In this document: piece by piece, positions 46,429 to 55,037 of the stretch | How positions within the stretch are numbered: position 1 is the stretch's first letter | Layout: every line of letters starts with the position of its first letter | Assembly: GCA_043805435.1 (NCBI GenBank) | Contig: JAZDHY010000119.1 | Span: forward strand, 38,020 to 102,019 | Direction: 5' to 3' | DNA length: 64,000 nucleotides | Source: JAEXOD01 sp043805435 | GTDB lineage: Bacteria > Bacteroidota > Ignavibacteria > Ignavibacteriales > Melioribacteraceae | Notes under the pieces: model-generated | Database searches by the model: none | The model's input: only the letters and a program-made list of their open reading frames with translations | Told to the model about the DNA's origin: nothing | Position numbers and translations under genes: made by a program

Positions 46429-47145
46429 CTAATGGCAACAGTCTTTTATCGGTTCTTCGGTTTTTATTTGCATTTTTTCCAAATTAGGACTAATGAATGG
46501 TATTCCTAAATTTAAGCCTCGTAAAATAAATAAAACAGCCAATAAAAATGATAAATACGGAACAAGTTTAGTAATCTTTTTACGGATATTTAATGTAATA
46601 AATTTACCCATTAATGATGTAATAAACATAACAGGGAAAGTCCCAAAGCCAAAGGAAATCATTGATAAAAAACCATGTAATATGCTGTTTGCAGTAAACG
46701 AACCAACTAAAGCAATGTAAACCAAACCACAGGGAAGAAGACCGTTAATTAAACCGAAAGCAAAAAAGGCAAAAATAGATTTGCTTGAATTTAGTTGAGA
46801 ATAAAAAATCTTCATTAACGATGAAATTTTGGTGTAAATAATATTATTGGCAAACTTTGCTTTTGTTCTAGCGGGGAGAATTAAGTATAAAATAATTACA
46901 GTTCCCAAAATAATAGAAACATATTGCTGAAAACCTGCTAAAATAAATTTATTGGCAAATAAACCTGCAAATGCACCCATTATGCCATACGTAAAAATTC
47001 GTCCAATGTTGTATAAACCTCTTCCAATAAACAGATTTGAAACTGAAGTATTGCTGCTTGGTAATGCCAAAACAATTGGGCCGCACATCCCTATACAATG
47101 AAGACTGCCAACCAAACCTATTAAAAAAAACGGGATTAAATCCAT
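46429..47145 (-). CDS. TauE/SafE-family (UreH-like) membrane protein of the cbb3 operon
   Basis: A 238-residue protein with six membrane helices and the starting motif GLVGSLHCIGMCGP (about residues 10-23), typical of the sulfite exporter TauE/SafE-UreH family members found in cbb3 oxidase operons. The second half repeats the pattern with FGLINGLLPCGLVYIAL. The C-terminus ends DCCH, a possible copper-binding tail. These proteins are thought to move metal ions or help cytochrome maturation. The gene is last in the operon, two bases after ccoH, which suggests a role in copper supply; this is inference. Confidence 0.85.
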   Translation of the reverse strand: MDLIPFFLIGLVGSLHCIGMCGPIVLALPSSNTSVSNLFIGRGLYNIGRIFTYGIMGAFAGLFANKFILAGFQQYVSIILGTVIILYLILPARTKAKFANNIIYTKISSLMKIFYSQLNSSKSIFAFFAFGLINGLLPCGLVYIALVGSFTANSILHGFLSMISFGFGTFPVMFITSLMGKFITLNIRKKITKLVPYLSFLLAVLFILRGLNLGIPFISPNLEKMQIKTEEPIKDCCH

Positions 47146-47147
47146 AA

Positions 47148-47591
47148 TTATTCAACCATAATTGTTAGTTCGTTAAAATATTCAACTTTTTCATAGCTCC
47201 AGTCCAGCTTCACTTTCCAAAGTCCTTTTTCAACACTTGTAAGTCCAATATATTGGGCACAGGTTGAATCGACTTGAAGAGGTAAAATAATATCTTTTTT
47301 ATCATTTGCAGGTCTATATAAATGAATTTTGCCCAAAATTTCTTTATATTGATATGTTTTGGGAAATTTTATGCCTAAAATGCTATTGTTAAATGTAATA
47401 GATGGTTTTTCGGGTAAGGCATTTGCACGCTTTTCTTTATCAATTTGAGTTTGATAAGTCAATTCCTTTTCATAATAGTTATCCGTTACTAAATTTAAAT
47501 CTTGCCTAAATGCATACAAAACAACAATTATTACAAAAACAACAAAACCAATATAAATAAATGCAAGTTTTTTTCCCCAAGAAATTTTCAA
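47148..47591 (-). CDS. ccoH: cbb3 oxidase assembly protein FixH/CcoH
   Basis: A 147-residue membrane-anchored protein with one N-terminal helix (about residues 8-27), followed by DLNLVTDNYYEKELTYQTQI, the signature stretch of FixH, and a periplasmic beta domain. CcoH helps assemble and stabilise the cbb3 oxidase. It overlaps the end of ccoG by four bases and is followed two bases later by the TauE/SafE gene. Size and position agree with the family. Confidence 0.9.
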   Translation of the reverse strand: MKISWGKKLAFIYIGFVVFVIIVVLYAFRQDLNLVTDNYYEKELTYQTQIDKEKRANALPEKPSITFNNSILGIKFPKTYQYKEILGKIHLYRPANDKKDIILPLQVDSTCAQYIGLTSVEKGLWKVKLDWSYEKVEYFNELTIMVE

Positions 47592-48997
47592 TTGTTTAGT
47601 TCCTTATTTTCAATTTTTCCTAAAAATGATGTATTAATAATATCAATAACTTTATTATTGCTTACTACGGCAATTTTAATTTGAGTGTTAAGTTTGGTTA
47701 AATCTTTTTTATCAAGAATAACGAAAAACTTGGCTTCTATTATTTCTTGAGGTTTAATTTTAAGATTGCTGCCAATTACTTTTATTTCTCCATTTATTCC
47801 TTTTAATTCCAGCCTTGTAGAAAAACTGTTAAAAGTTTTATTAATAATTTTCATATCATACAAATTACTAATTTTATTGTCGGGCTGTTCTTGATATAAC
47901 AAACCGGCAGTTCTTAAAATGGAAAGTTCAACATCTGTACGGTTTATTAATAAGGAGGACAAAATGCTAATTAATAAAACCAATAAAACAGTGTACCCTA
48001 TTGCTCGCGGAGTAAATATGTTTCTTTTTCCTGAAGTGATTTCGTTTTTAGAAGCATACCTTATTAATCCTTTTGGAAATTTGACTTTTTCCATAACCGT
48101 ATCGCAGGCATCAATACAAGCCGTACAATTAACACATTCTAATTGTGTTCCGTTTCTAATATCAATTCCTGTCGGACAAACATCAACACATAATTTACAG
48201 TCTATACAGTCTCCATTATTACGAGGTGAATTTCTAACTATTTTACCTCTTTCTTCTCCCCTTATATAATCGTAAGCAATAACTATTGAATTTTGATCAA
48301 GCAATACTCCTTGCAGCCTGCCGTAAGGGCAAACCATTGTACAAGCCTGTTCGCGGAATCTTGAAAAAACCAGATAAAACAGAAACGAAAATATTACCAT
48401 TATAGTTAATCCGGTTGTATGTTCTGAAGGTGAATCCGTAATTATTTTTGTTAATTGGTCAATACCGATTATATAAGCAAGAAAAATATTTGAAATTACA
48501 AAGGCAATGAAGTAAAAAATGACATGTTTTGTTGTCTTTTTTAAAAGCTTTTTTTTATTCCATTTTTGGTTATCTAAAGATTTTTGCTTATTTGCATCAC
48601 CTTCAATCCAATATTCTATTTTTCTAAATACCATCTCTAAAAAAACTGTTTGAGGGCAAAACCATCCGCAAAATAATCGGCCATAAACTGCGGTAAATAA
48701 AAAAATGAACACAATTAAGGTAATCATTGCAAGCCCGAACAAATGAAAATCGTGAGGGCCGAATGGAATACCAAAAAGTATAAAGTTTCGTTCTAAAATA
48801 TTTAATAAAATAAATGGATGACCGTTTAATTTTATAAAAGGGGTAATAAAAAGCATTATTAAAAGAAAAATTGATACAATAGTGCGTGCAGTGTAATACT
48901 TACCGGAAGGTTTTTTTGGATAAACCCATTTTCGTTTGCCGGTTGAAGTTACGGTTGCAAGTTCATCTCTAAACTTATTTATATTGTCATGAGGCAT
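47588..48997 (-). CDS. ccoG: cbb3 oxidase maturation ferredoxin-type protein CcoG/FixG
   Basis: A 469-residue membrane protein with about five helices, the motif GRLFCGWFCPQTVFLEM (about residues 105-121), and two 4Fe-4S sites: CIDCKLCVDVCPTG and CVNCTACIDAC (about residues 255-295). A periplasmic immunoglobulin-like FixG domain ends the chain. CcoG is a copper(II) reductase that provides copper(I) for the cbb3 oxidase. It lies 5 bases after ccoP and overlaps ccoH. All cysteine motifs are intact. Confidence 0.95.
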   Translation of the reverse strand: MPHDNINKFRDELATVTSTGKRKWVYPKKPSGKYYTARTIVSIFLLIMLFITPFIKLNGHPFILLNILERNFILFGIPFGPHDFHLFGLAMITLIVFIFLFTAVYGRLFCGWFCPQTVFLEMVFRKIEYWIEGDANKQKSLDNQKWNKKKLLKKTTKHVIFYFIAFVISNIFLAYIIGIDQLTKIITDSPSEHTTGLTIMVIFSFLFYLVFSRFREQACTMVCPYGRLQGVLLDQNSIVIAYDYIRGEERGKIVRNSPRNNGDCIDCKLCVDVCPTGIDIRNGTQLECVNCTACIDACDTVMEKVKFPKGLIRYASKNEITSGKRNIFTPRAIGYTVLLVLLISILSSLLINRTDVELSILRTAGLLYQEQPDNKISNLYDMKIINKTFNSFSTRLELKGINGEIKVIGSNLKIKPQEIIEAKFFVILDKKDLTKLNTQIKIAVVSNNKVIDIINTSFLGKIENKELNN

Positions 48998-49002
48998 ATT
49001 AA

Positions 49003-49827
49003 TTAGATTCCAACTTTTGTAGAATCAGTATTAATCCATTTATTTCCCTGTGGCGGTTTCCCGTTAACAGGATTTGTACCGCGAAGACTAATTACATAAC
49101 TTGCTATTGATTGTATTTGATTTGGGCTAAGTTGAGTCTGCCAGCTGATCATGCCTTTTGCCGGCACTCCATATTTTATCACTTTAAAAATATTGTTAAT
49201 CCCGCCACCGCTAATCCAATAGTCGTCAGTTAAGTTTGGTCCAACAATACCACCGCCATCGCCAGCGTGGCACGAAATACAATTTTTTATAAAAATAGTC
49301 TTGCCTTCATCAAGTGTAGCCGGATCGTTTTTAAAAGTTACGGTAGTTTCATTAATAAACAGACCAGATTTAATGAGAATGGTTTTTTCCATAGCAGCAG
49401 AAGAAATTTCATTAGCGTATTCTTCTTCTTGTACCATACCGCTGCCAATTACATGATAATTGATTAAATAAATTATTGCAAATAAAATTGTACCGTACAA
49501 TAAAAAATTAAACCATGGCGGAATTTTATTGTCAAGTTCGCGTATTCCGTCATAATCGTGGTCAAGTAATAATTCTTGTTCTTTTTCCATTGGGGATAGA
49601 CGGGTAAGGTAATTTTTAAATTTTTCTAAAGGTGCCAAAAACAAACTGCCCGAAACATCGTTTTTTTCGCTATAGACCAATGCCAGCCAAATTACAAAGG
49701 CAGTTAAAAGTAATGTAACCCAAAACATAAAAGAAATAACTGCTGAAAGCATTGTTTCGGAAGCGGCAAAAACGTTGGAATAACAAAAAGTTGCAGTTAA
49801 AACAAATAATAATCTATTCGCCTTCAT
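49003..49827 (-). CDS. ccoP: cbb3 oxidase diheme-type subunit III, here with a single heme c site
   Basis: A 274-residue membrane-anchored cytochrome c. Two membrane segments occur (about residues 28-50 and 107-127); the second starts the usual CcoP motif PPWFNFLLYGTILFAIIY. A single heme-binding CISCH follows (about residue 187), with methionine candidates in the GMISW stretch as axial ligand. Most proteobacterial CcoP subunits carry two CxxCH sites; only one is encoded here. CcoP passes electrons from soluble donors to CcoO. It begins after ccoQ by one base and precedes ccoG by five. Confidence 0.92.
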   Translation of the reverse strand: MKANRLLFVLTATFCYSNVFAASETMLSAVISFMFWVTLLLTAFVIWLALVYSEKNDVSGSLFLAPLEKFKNYLTRLSPMEKEQELLLDHDYDGIRELDNKIPPWFNFLLYGTILFAIIYLINYHVIGSGMVQEEEYANEISSAAMEKTILIKSGLFINETTVTFKNDPATLDEGKTIFIKNCISCHAGDGGGIVGPNLTDDYWISGGGINNIFKVIKYGVPAKGMISWQTQLSPNQIQSIASYVISLRGTNPVNGKPPQGNKWINTDSTKVGI

Positions 49828-49828
49828 A

Positions 49829-50017
49829 TCAATTCTTCTCGTTTTTTGTAGTTAATTCGTTTCCTTCCAAAGGAATATTCCCCATTTTAATAAAATATTC
49901 ATTATTTGTTGTAAATAACCAAATAATCACACCAATAAATAAGCTGAAAAATATTAAAAAAGCAATAATTCCAAAAGAAGAAGCACCATCTAAATTACTA
50001 AAATATTTTGAAAACAT
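49829..50017 (-). CDS. ccoQ: small cbb3 oxidase subunit CcoQ-like
   Basis: The ATG at 50017 gives 62 residues with one membrane helix (ASSFGIIAFLIFFSLFIGVIIWLF, in two parts: ASSFGIIAFLIFF and SLFIGVIIWLF) and a polar tail. Size, topology and place between ccoNO and ccoP fit CcoQ/FixQ, which stabilises the oxidase complex. Sequence conservation in this family is low, so the call rests mostly on position. A longer frame upstream would run into the end of ccoNO, and GGGAC sits before the chosen start. Confidence 0.75.
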   Translation of the reverse strand: MFSKYFSNLDGASSFGIIAFLIFFSLFIGVIIWLFTTNNEYFIKMGNIPLEGNELTTKNEKN

Positions 50018-50024
50018 AATGTCC

Positions 50025-52142
50025 CTATTTTTTAATTCCTTTAATATCGGTTCCAAGCCGTTGTAAATATGCAATTAAAGCAATAATTTCTTTATCCGGC
50101 TCGGTTACAGCACCATTAGCGGCCAAGTCTTTAACAATTATTTTGGCTTGATTAATTAATTCGTTATTTGCAATTTTTTCATATCCCGTAGGATAAGGAA
50201 CGCCTAGTTTTCTTAAAACACTAATTTTATCAGGTGTTGAAAAAATGTCTAGCTTATTGGTATATAACCAAGGATAAAACGGCATAATTGAACCGGGTGA
50301 CATTGATGAAGGATTTTCCATATGCATAAAATGCCACAAGTTGGAATATTTTCCTCCTTGTCGGTGTAAATCGGGGCCGGTACGTTTTGAACCCCACAAA
50401 AAAGGATGATCGTAAACAAATTCGCCGGCTTTGGAATACTCGCCGTAACGTTCGGTTTCGCTTCTAAAAGGTCTAACCATTTGTGAATGGCAGCTCACGC
50501 AGCCTTCGCGGATATAAATATCGCGTCCGTGCAATTCTAAAGGAGAATATGGTTTAACGCTTGAAATAGTTGGGATGTTGGATTTTACTAAAAATGTTGG
50601 AATAAATTCAACAACTCCGCCAATAAGTATTGCAATAGTAGCAAGCAGCATAAATTGAATAGGCCGTTTTTCCAGCCACCTGTGTATCATTCCCGGTTTT
50701 ATTTTTTCATGAACATCTTGATAAGGAACAGCTTCCGCCTCTTCATTTTTTATAAATTTGCCTTGTTTTGCAGTCATTAATAAATTATAAACCATCATTA
50801 TAACACCGGCAAAATAAATTAATCCGCCAATTGCACGCATAACATACATAGGAATAATTTGTATTACCGTCTCTAAAAAATTAGGGTATTGTAAAATGCC
50901 TAGAGGAGAAAATTGTTTCCACATTAAAGTTTGTGTTAAAGCAGCCCAATATAACGAAGATGCATAAATAACAATTCCAAGCGTGCCATGCCAAAAATGA
51001 ACATTAGCAAGTTTTTTTGAATATAATGTTGTGTTATACAGTTTTGGTATCATATAATACAACATTCCAAAAGTCAAAAATCCATTCCACCCCAAAGCAC
51101 CAATATGAACATGAGCAATAATCCAGTCCGTAAAATGCATTAACGCATTAAAATTTTTCAAAGAGAGCATTGGTCCTTCAAAAGTAGCCATACCGTAAGC
51201 AGTAACAGCCACTACCATAAATTTTAAGATAGGATCATCCCTTACTTTATCCCAAGCACCTCGTAAAGTTAATAACCCGTTTAACATGCCGCCCCACGAA
51301 GGAGCAATTAACATAATTGAAAACGCAGTGCCGAGTGATTGTGCCCAATTGGGTAAAGAAGAATATAACAAATGGTGCGGGCCTGCCCATATATATAGAA
51401 AAATTAAAGCCCAAAAATGTAATATAGATAAACGATACGAATAAATTGGCCTGTTTGCGGCTTTTGGTAAAAAATAATACATTAAACCCAAATAGGGCGT
51501 GGTTAGAAAAAAAGCTACAGCATTATGACCATACCACCATTGTACTAAAGCATCCTGAACACCTGCATACATTGAATAACTTTTAAGAAATGAAACGGGA
51601 AGTGCTAACGAGTTAACAATATGTAAAACTGCAACGGTTACAAAAGTGGCTATATAAAACCAAACCGCAACATACATATGCTTTTCGCGACGTTTAATTA
51701 TTGTTCCCATCATATTAATACCAAAAATTACCCAAACAACGGCAATAGCAATATCTATCGGCCATTCTAACTCGGCATATTCTTTGCTTGAGGTAAATCC
51801 CAACGGTAAAGTTAATACTGCGGATAAAATAATAAGCTGCCATCCCCAAAAATTAATTTGACTCAATTTATCATTAAACATACGGGTTTTTAAAACACGC
51901 TGCATTGAATAATAAATTCCGGCAAAAATTGCATTTCCTACAAACGCAAAAATAACAGCATTGGTGTGCAGAGGGCGAATTCGACCAAAAGAAGTAAAGG
52001 AAAGTTTAAGATTGAGTTCGGGGATAAATAATTGGAATGCAATAATTAATCCAACCAGCATTCCTATAACTCCCCAAATTACAGTAGCAATTGAAAATTG
52101 TCTAACAATTTGATTATCATAACTGAATTTTTCTACATTCAT
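50025..52142 (-). CDS. ccoNO: fused cbb3-type cytochrome oxidase subunits I and II (CcoN-CcoO)
   Basis: A 705-residue fusion. Residues about 1-480 are CcoN, the catalytic heme-copper subunit with twelve helices; the heme/CuB ligands are visible in WWYGHNAVAFFL, AGPHHLLYSS and DWIIAHVHIGALGWNGF. Residues about 500-705 are CcoO, a membrane-anchored cytochrome c with one heme site CVSCH followed by SQMVRPFRSETERYGEYS. The enzyme reduces oxygen to water at low oxygen levels and pumps protons. The N-O fusion is usual in Bacteroidota and relatives, unlike the separate proteobacterial genes. Its start overlaps ccoS by four bases. Confidence 0.96.
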   Translation of the reverse strand: MNVEKFSYDNQIVRQFSIATVIWGVIGMLVGLIIAFQLFIPELNLKLSFTSFGRIRPLHTNAVIFAFVGNAIFAGIYYSMQRVLKTRMFNDKLSQINFWGWQLIILSAVLTLPLGFTSSKEYAELEWPIDIAIAVVWVIFGINMMGTIIKRREKHMYVAVWFYIATFVTVAVLHIVNSLALPVSFLKSYSMYAGVQDALVQWWYGHNAVAFFLTTPYLGLMYYFLPKAANRPIYSYRLSILHFWALIFLYIWAGPHHLLYSSLPNWAQSLGTAFSIMLIAPSWGGMLNGLLTLRGAWDKVRDDPILKFMVVAVTAYGMATFEGPMLSLKNFNALMHFTDWIIAHVHIGALGWNGFLTFGMLYYMIPKLYNTTLYSKKLANVHFWHGTLGIVIYASSLYWAALTQTLMWKQFSPLGILQYPNFLETVIQIIPMYVMRAIGGLIYFAGVIMMVYNLLMTAKQGKFIKNEEAEAVPYQDVHEKIKPGMIHRWLEKRPIQFMLLATIAILIGGVVEFIPTFLVKSNIPTISSVKPYSPLELHGRDIYIREGCVSCHSQMVRPFRSETERYGEYSKAGEFVYDHPFLWGSKRTGPDLHRQGGKYSNLWHFMHMENPSSMSPGSIMPFYPWLYTNKLDIFSTPDKISVLRKLGVPYPTGYEKIANNELINQAKIIVKDLAANGAVTEPDKEIIALIAYLQRLGTDIKGIKK

Positions 52143-52345
52143 TCTCCGGCTCCTGTATTATTGGGGAACTTAAAATTGTCCTTTTTTTTGTTTTCTTTAT
52201 TTAAAATTTTGTCATCAAATAAAATACGTACCGAAGGAGTATATTTGTCATCATATTGTCCGCTTTTTACAGCCCAAATAAAGGCAGCTAAAAATATTAA
52301 TGCAACAAAAAGACTAAATGCAATTAATAACAAAATTACAGACAT
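52139..52345 (-). CDS. ccoS: cbb3 oxidase assembly protein CcoS
   Basis: A 68-residue protein with one membrane helix (LLLIAFSLFVALIFLAAFIW) followed by AVKSGQYDDKYTPSVRILFDD, the hallmark of CcoS, which is needed to insert cofactors into the cbb3 oxidase. Its ATG shares one base with the ccoI stop and its stop overlaps the ccoNO start by four bases, so the three are translationally coupled. Confidence 0.95.
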   Translation of the reverse strand: MSVILLLIAFSLFVALIFLAAFIWAVKSGQYDDKYTPSVRILFDDKILNKENKKKDNFKFPNNTGAGE

Positions 52346-54765
52346 TATAAAAATCCTTTTCTTTTGGCATATAAATTAACTGAAAAAGTAGTAAAAACTA
52401 CAACCGAAATAGAACTGACCGGCATTAAAACAGCTGCAACCAAAGGAGAAAGAGACCCTGTTACAGCAAATCCTAAACCTATAATATTATAAAAAAGTGA
52501 AATAATAAAGCTGATAATTATAATATTTTTGCTGAATTTAGAAAAATTCAAAAAATCTTTTAATTTTGTCAGATAATTGGCGTCTAAAATACCATCGCAA
52601 GCCGGATAAAAATTATTAATATCTTCCGAAACAGTAATTCCAATATTACTTTGTTTTAACGCCCCGGCATCATTTAAGCCGTCTCCAATCATAAGTACGG
52701 TTTCGTTAGATTTTTGCAATTCTTCAATAAATTCAAGTTTGTTAAAAGGAGATTGATTAAACTTTATTGTTGCTTTGTTTTGAAATACTATGTTTAAATT
52801 GTCTCTTTCGGATTCATTATCGCCCGAAAGCACAAAAAGTTTTAATTTATTTGAAAGAGATTTTATTAAATTTTCAATTCCGTTTCTGTAAAAATTTGTA
52901 AACGTATAATAACCTTTATAAATATTGTTTATTGAAACATAAACTTTTGAGCTTAAAATTGTATTATCATTATCGGATGGGGGCAAATACCCTATAAATG
53001 ATGCGGAGCCGACTTTAATTAAATCATCCTCAATTTTTGCAGTAATACCGGAACCGGATATTTCATCGTATTCTGAGATTTCAAAGTTAATATTACCTGA
53101 TATAGACGAACTTATTGATTGGCTGAAAGGATGATATGAGCTTTTTGTGGTTGATTTTATTAATTGAAGTTCATGGGTTGTAAGTGGATTTCCAACAAAA
53201 TTTACATTGAATTGTGAATTTTTTGTAAGGGTTCCGGTCTTATCAAAAACAATAGAAGTGATTTGTGACAATTTTTCAACCACATCTGCATTTTTTAGGT
53301 AAAATTTATTTTTGCCAAAAATTCGTAGTGTATTCCCTAAAGTAAACGGTGCAGCCAAAGCAAGGGCGCAAGGACATGCTACAATTAATACAGCAGTAAA
53401 TATATTAAATGCCATGTTAAGGTTGTTATAGTGCAAAACGGAGGCTATTGCAGCAATGGCTAAAACATAAAAAGTAAATGATTTACTGATTTTATTTGTT
53501 AAGTTATTTATCTGACTATGAAATTTATCAGTAAATGATTTATGATTCCATAGCTGGGTTAAATAACTTTGCGAAATTTCTCTTACTATTTCCACAACAA
53601 TATTGCTTCCTATTTGTTTTCCGCCTGCAAATATTACATCTCCAACTTTTTGTATTATGGGAATAGATTCGCCGGTTACAAAACTATAATCTATATTTCC
53701 CTTCCCTTTTTTTAAAACAGAATCTGCCGGAATAAGTTCATTATTATGTATTAAAATTTGGTCTTTTATTTGTAATAATTCAAGCGGAACCGGTGTCTCG
53801 ACTCCGTGATCTATTTTTGTGCTTGCCAAAGGGAAATAGGATTTGTAATTCCTTTCAAAATTTAGGGTGTCATATGTTTTATTTTGAAAAAGCTTGCCTA
53901 CTAATAAAAGGAATACAAGTCCGGAAAGTGAATCGAAATAACCGGGGCCAAACCCCATAAAAAGGTCAAATATACTTCTAAAAAATAGTACAATAATTCC
54001 AAGTGTTATCGGAAAATCTATATTTACAATTCCCTTTGTTATTCCTTTATAAGCCGAAATATAATATTCCGAACTGCTGAAAATTATAACAGGGATTGAA
54101 AGGATTAAATTCAAATAGGCAAAAATTGTTTTCAGATTATCAGTTTCAAAACCGGTTAGCGAAAAATATTCGGGAAAACTTAAAAGCATTATATTACCAA
54201 AACAAAAACCGGCAACACCCAGTTTATAATATAAAGATTTGTACCCTTTTTGGTTTTGACCTGCATTATTATCAAGATTAAATAAAGGAGTGTATCCAAG
54301 TGAGTCTAATAATTCAACAACACTTTTTAAAGTAATTAATTCTTCATTAAATCTTACAGAGCACGTTTTTTTTAAAAAGTCCACTTCCGAAAATATAATT
54401 CCGCTGTTTAATTTTGAAAGATTTTCCAATATCCAAATACACGAACTACAATGCATTTGAGGAATATAAAGCGTGGTTGATGAAAAATTATTGTTCTTAA
54501 ATAAAATTAGTTTTTCCTTAATAGTATCGTTATCAAGGAATTCAAAATTCCTTTTATTATTGTTTTTTGTAATGCCCGGGTTGTTTTCAATTTGATAATA
54601 ATTACATAAATCGTTTTGTTCCAACATCTCATAAACAGTTTTACAGCCATTACAGCAAAAATATTTATCCCCAATTGCTATGTCAGTCGATTTACACTCT
54701 TCACCGCAATGAAAACAAATTATTTTATTGTCAATTTCAGTTGTTGAAAGATCTTTAATTTGCAT
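52345..54765 (-). CDS. ccoI: copper-exporting P-type ATPase CcoI
   Basis: An 806-residue P1B-type ATPase, first gene of the cbb3 operon, which supplies copper to the oxidase. The N-terminal cysteine-rich metal domain (CFHCGEEC, then CCNGC, residues about 18-45) is followed by a heavy-metal-associated domain with MHCSSC (about 104-109), eight membrane helices with the transport motif CPCALALAAPF, the phosphorylation site DKTGTLT, and the hinge GDGLNDAGAL. All catalytic motifs are intact. The FixI/CcoI-type N-terminal domain and context separate it from general copper-resistance ATPases. No clear promoter element was found upstream. Confidence 0.94.
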   Translation of the reverse strand: MQIKDLSTTEIDNKIICFHCGEECKSTDIAIGDKYFCCNGCKTVYEMLEQNDLCNYYQIENNPGITKNNNKRNFEFLDNDTIKEKLILFKNNNFSSTTLYIPQMHCSSCIWILENLSKLNSGIIFSEVDFLKKTCSVRFNEELITLKSVVELLDSLGYTPLFNLDNNAGQNQKGYKSLYYKLGVAGFCFGNIMLLSFPEYFSLTGFETDNLKTIFAYLNLILSIPVIIFSSSEYYISAYKGITKGIVNIDFPITLGIIVLFFRSIFDLFMGFGPGYFDSLSGLVFLLLVGKLFQNKTYDTLNFERNYKSYFPLASTKIDHGVETPVPLELLQIKDQILIHNNELIPADSVLKKGKGNIDYSFVTGESIPIIQKVGDVIFAGGKQIGSNIVVEIVREISQSYLTQLWNHKSFTDKFHSQINNLTNKISKSFTFYVLAIAAIASVLHYNNLNMAFNIFTAVLIVACPCALALAAPFTLGNTLRIFGKNKFYLKNADVVEKLSQITSIVFDKTGTLTKNSQFNVNFVGNPLTTHELQLIKSTTKSSYHPFSQSISSSISGNINFEISEYDEISGSGITAKIEDDLIKVGSASFIGYLPPSDNDNTILSSKVYVSINNIYKGYYTFTNFYRNGIENLIKSLSNKLKLFVLSGDNESERDNLNIVFQNKATIKFNQSPFNKLEFIEELQKSNETVLMIGDGLNDAGALKQSNIGITVSEDINNFYPACDGILDANYLTKLKDFLNFSKFSKNIIIISFIISLFYNIIGLGFAVTGSLSPLVAAVLMPVSSISVVVFTTFSVNLYAKRKGFL

Positions 54766-55037
54766 AAATTTGCTAAAACCGGTTAATTTAAGTTATTATG
54801 TCTTATTTTAGAATTTACTTTTATAAATTAAGACATTTATTTATATTTTACAAGAAAAATGAGGAATTGAGAATGTTTTAAATTTATTTAAAATATAAAA
54901 AACATTATAATTGTTTTTGAATAAATAATTTCAAAACGTAACTAAGATGGTCATTTATCTGATTAAATGGAATTTTTATATGTCGGTTAAATTAATATTT
55001 TTTTTGTATATTTAAGGTTGTGTAATTAGAGGAACTT

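Noticed and set aside
54799..54845. Inverted repeat tgtctta ... taagaca with 33 bases between, before ccoI
   Set aside because: Short arms and a long AT-rich spacer; expected by chance in this composition, and no FNR-like consensus is present.
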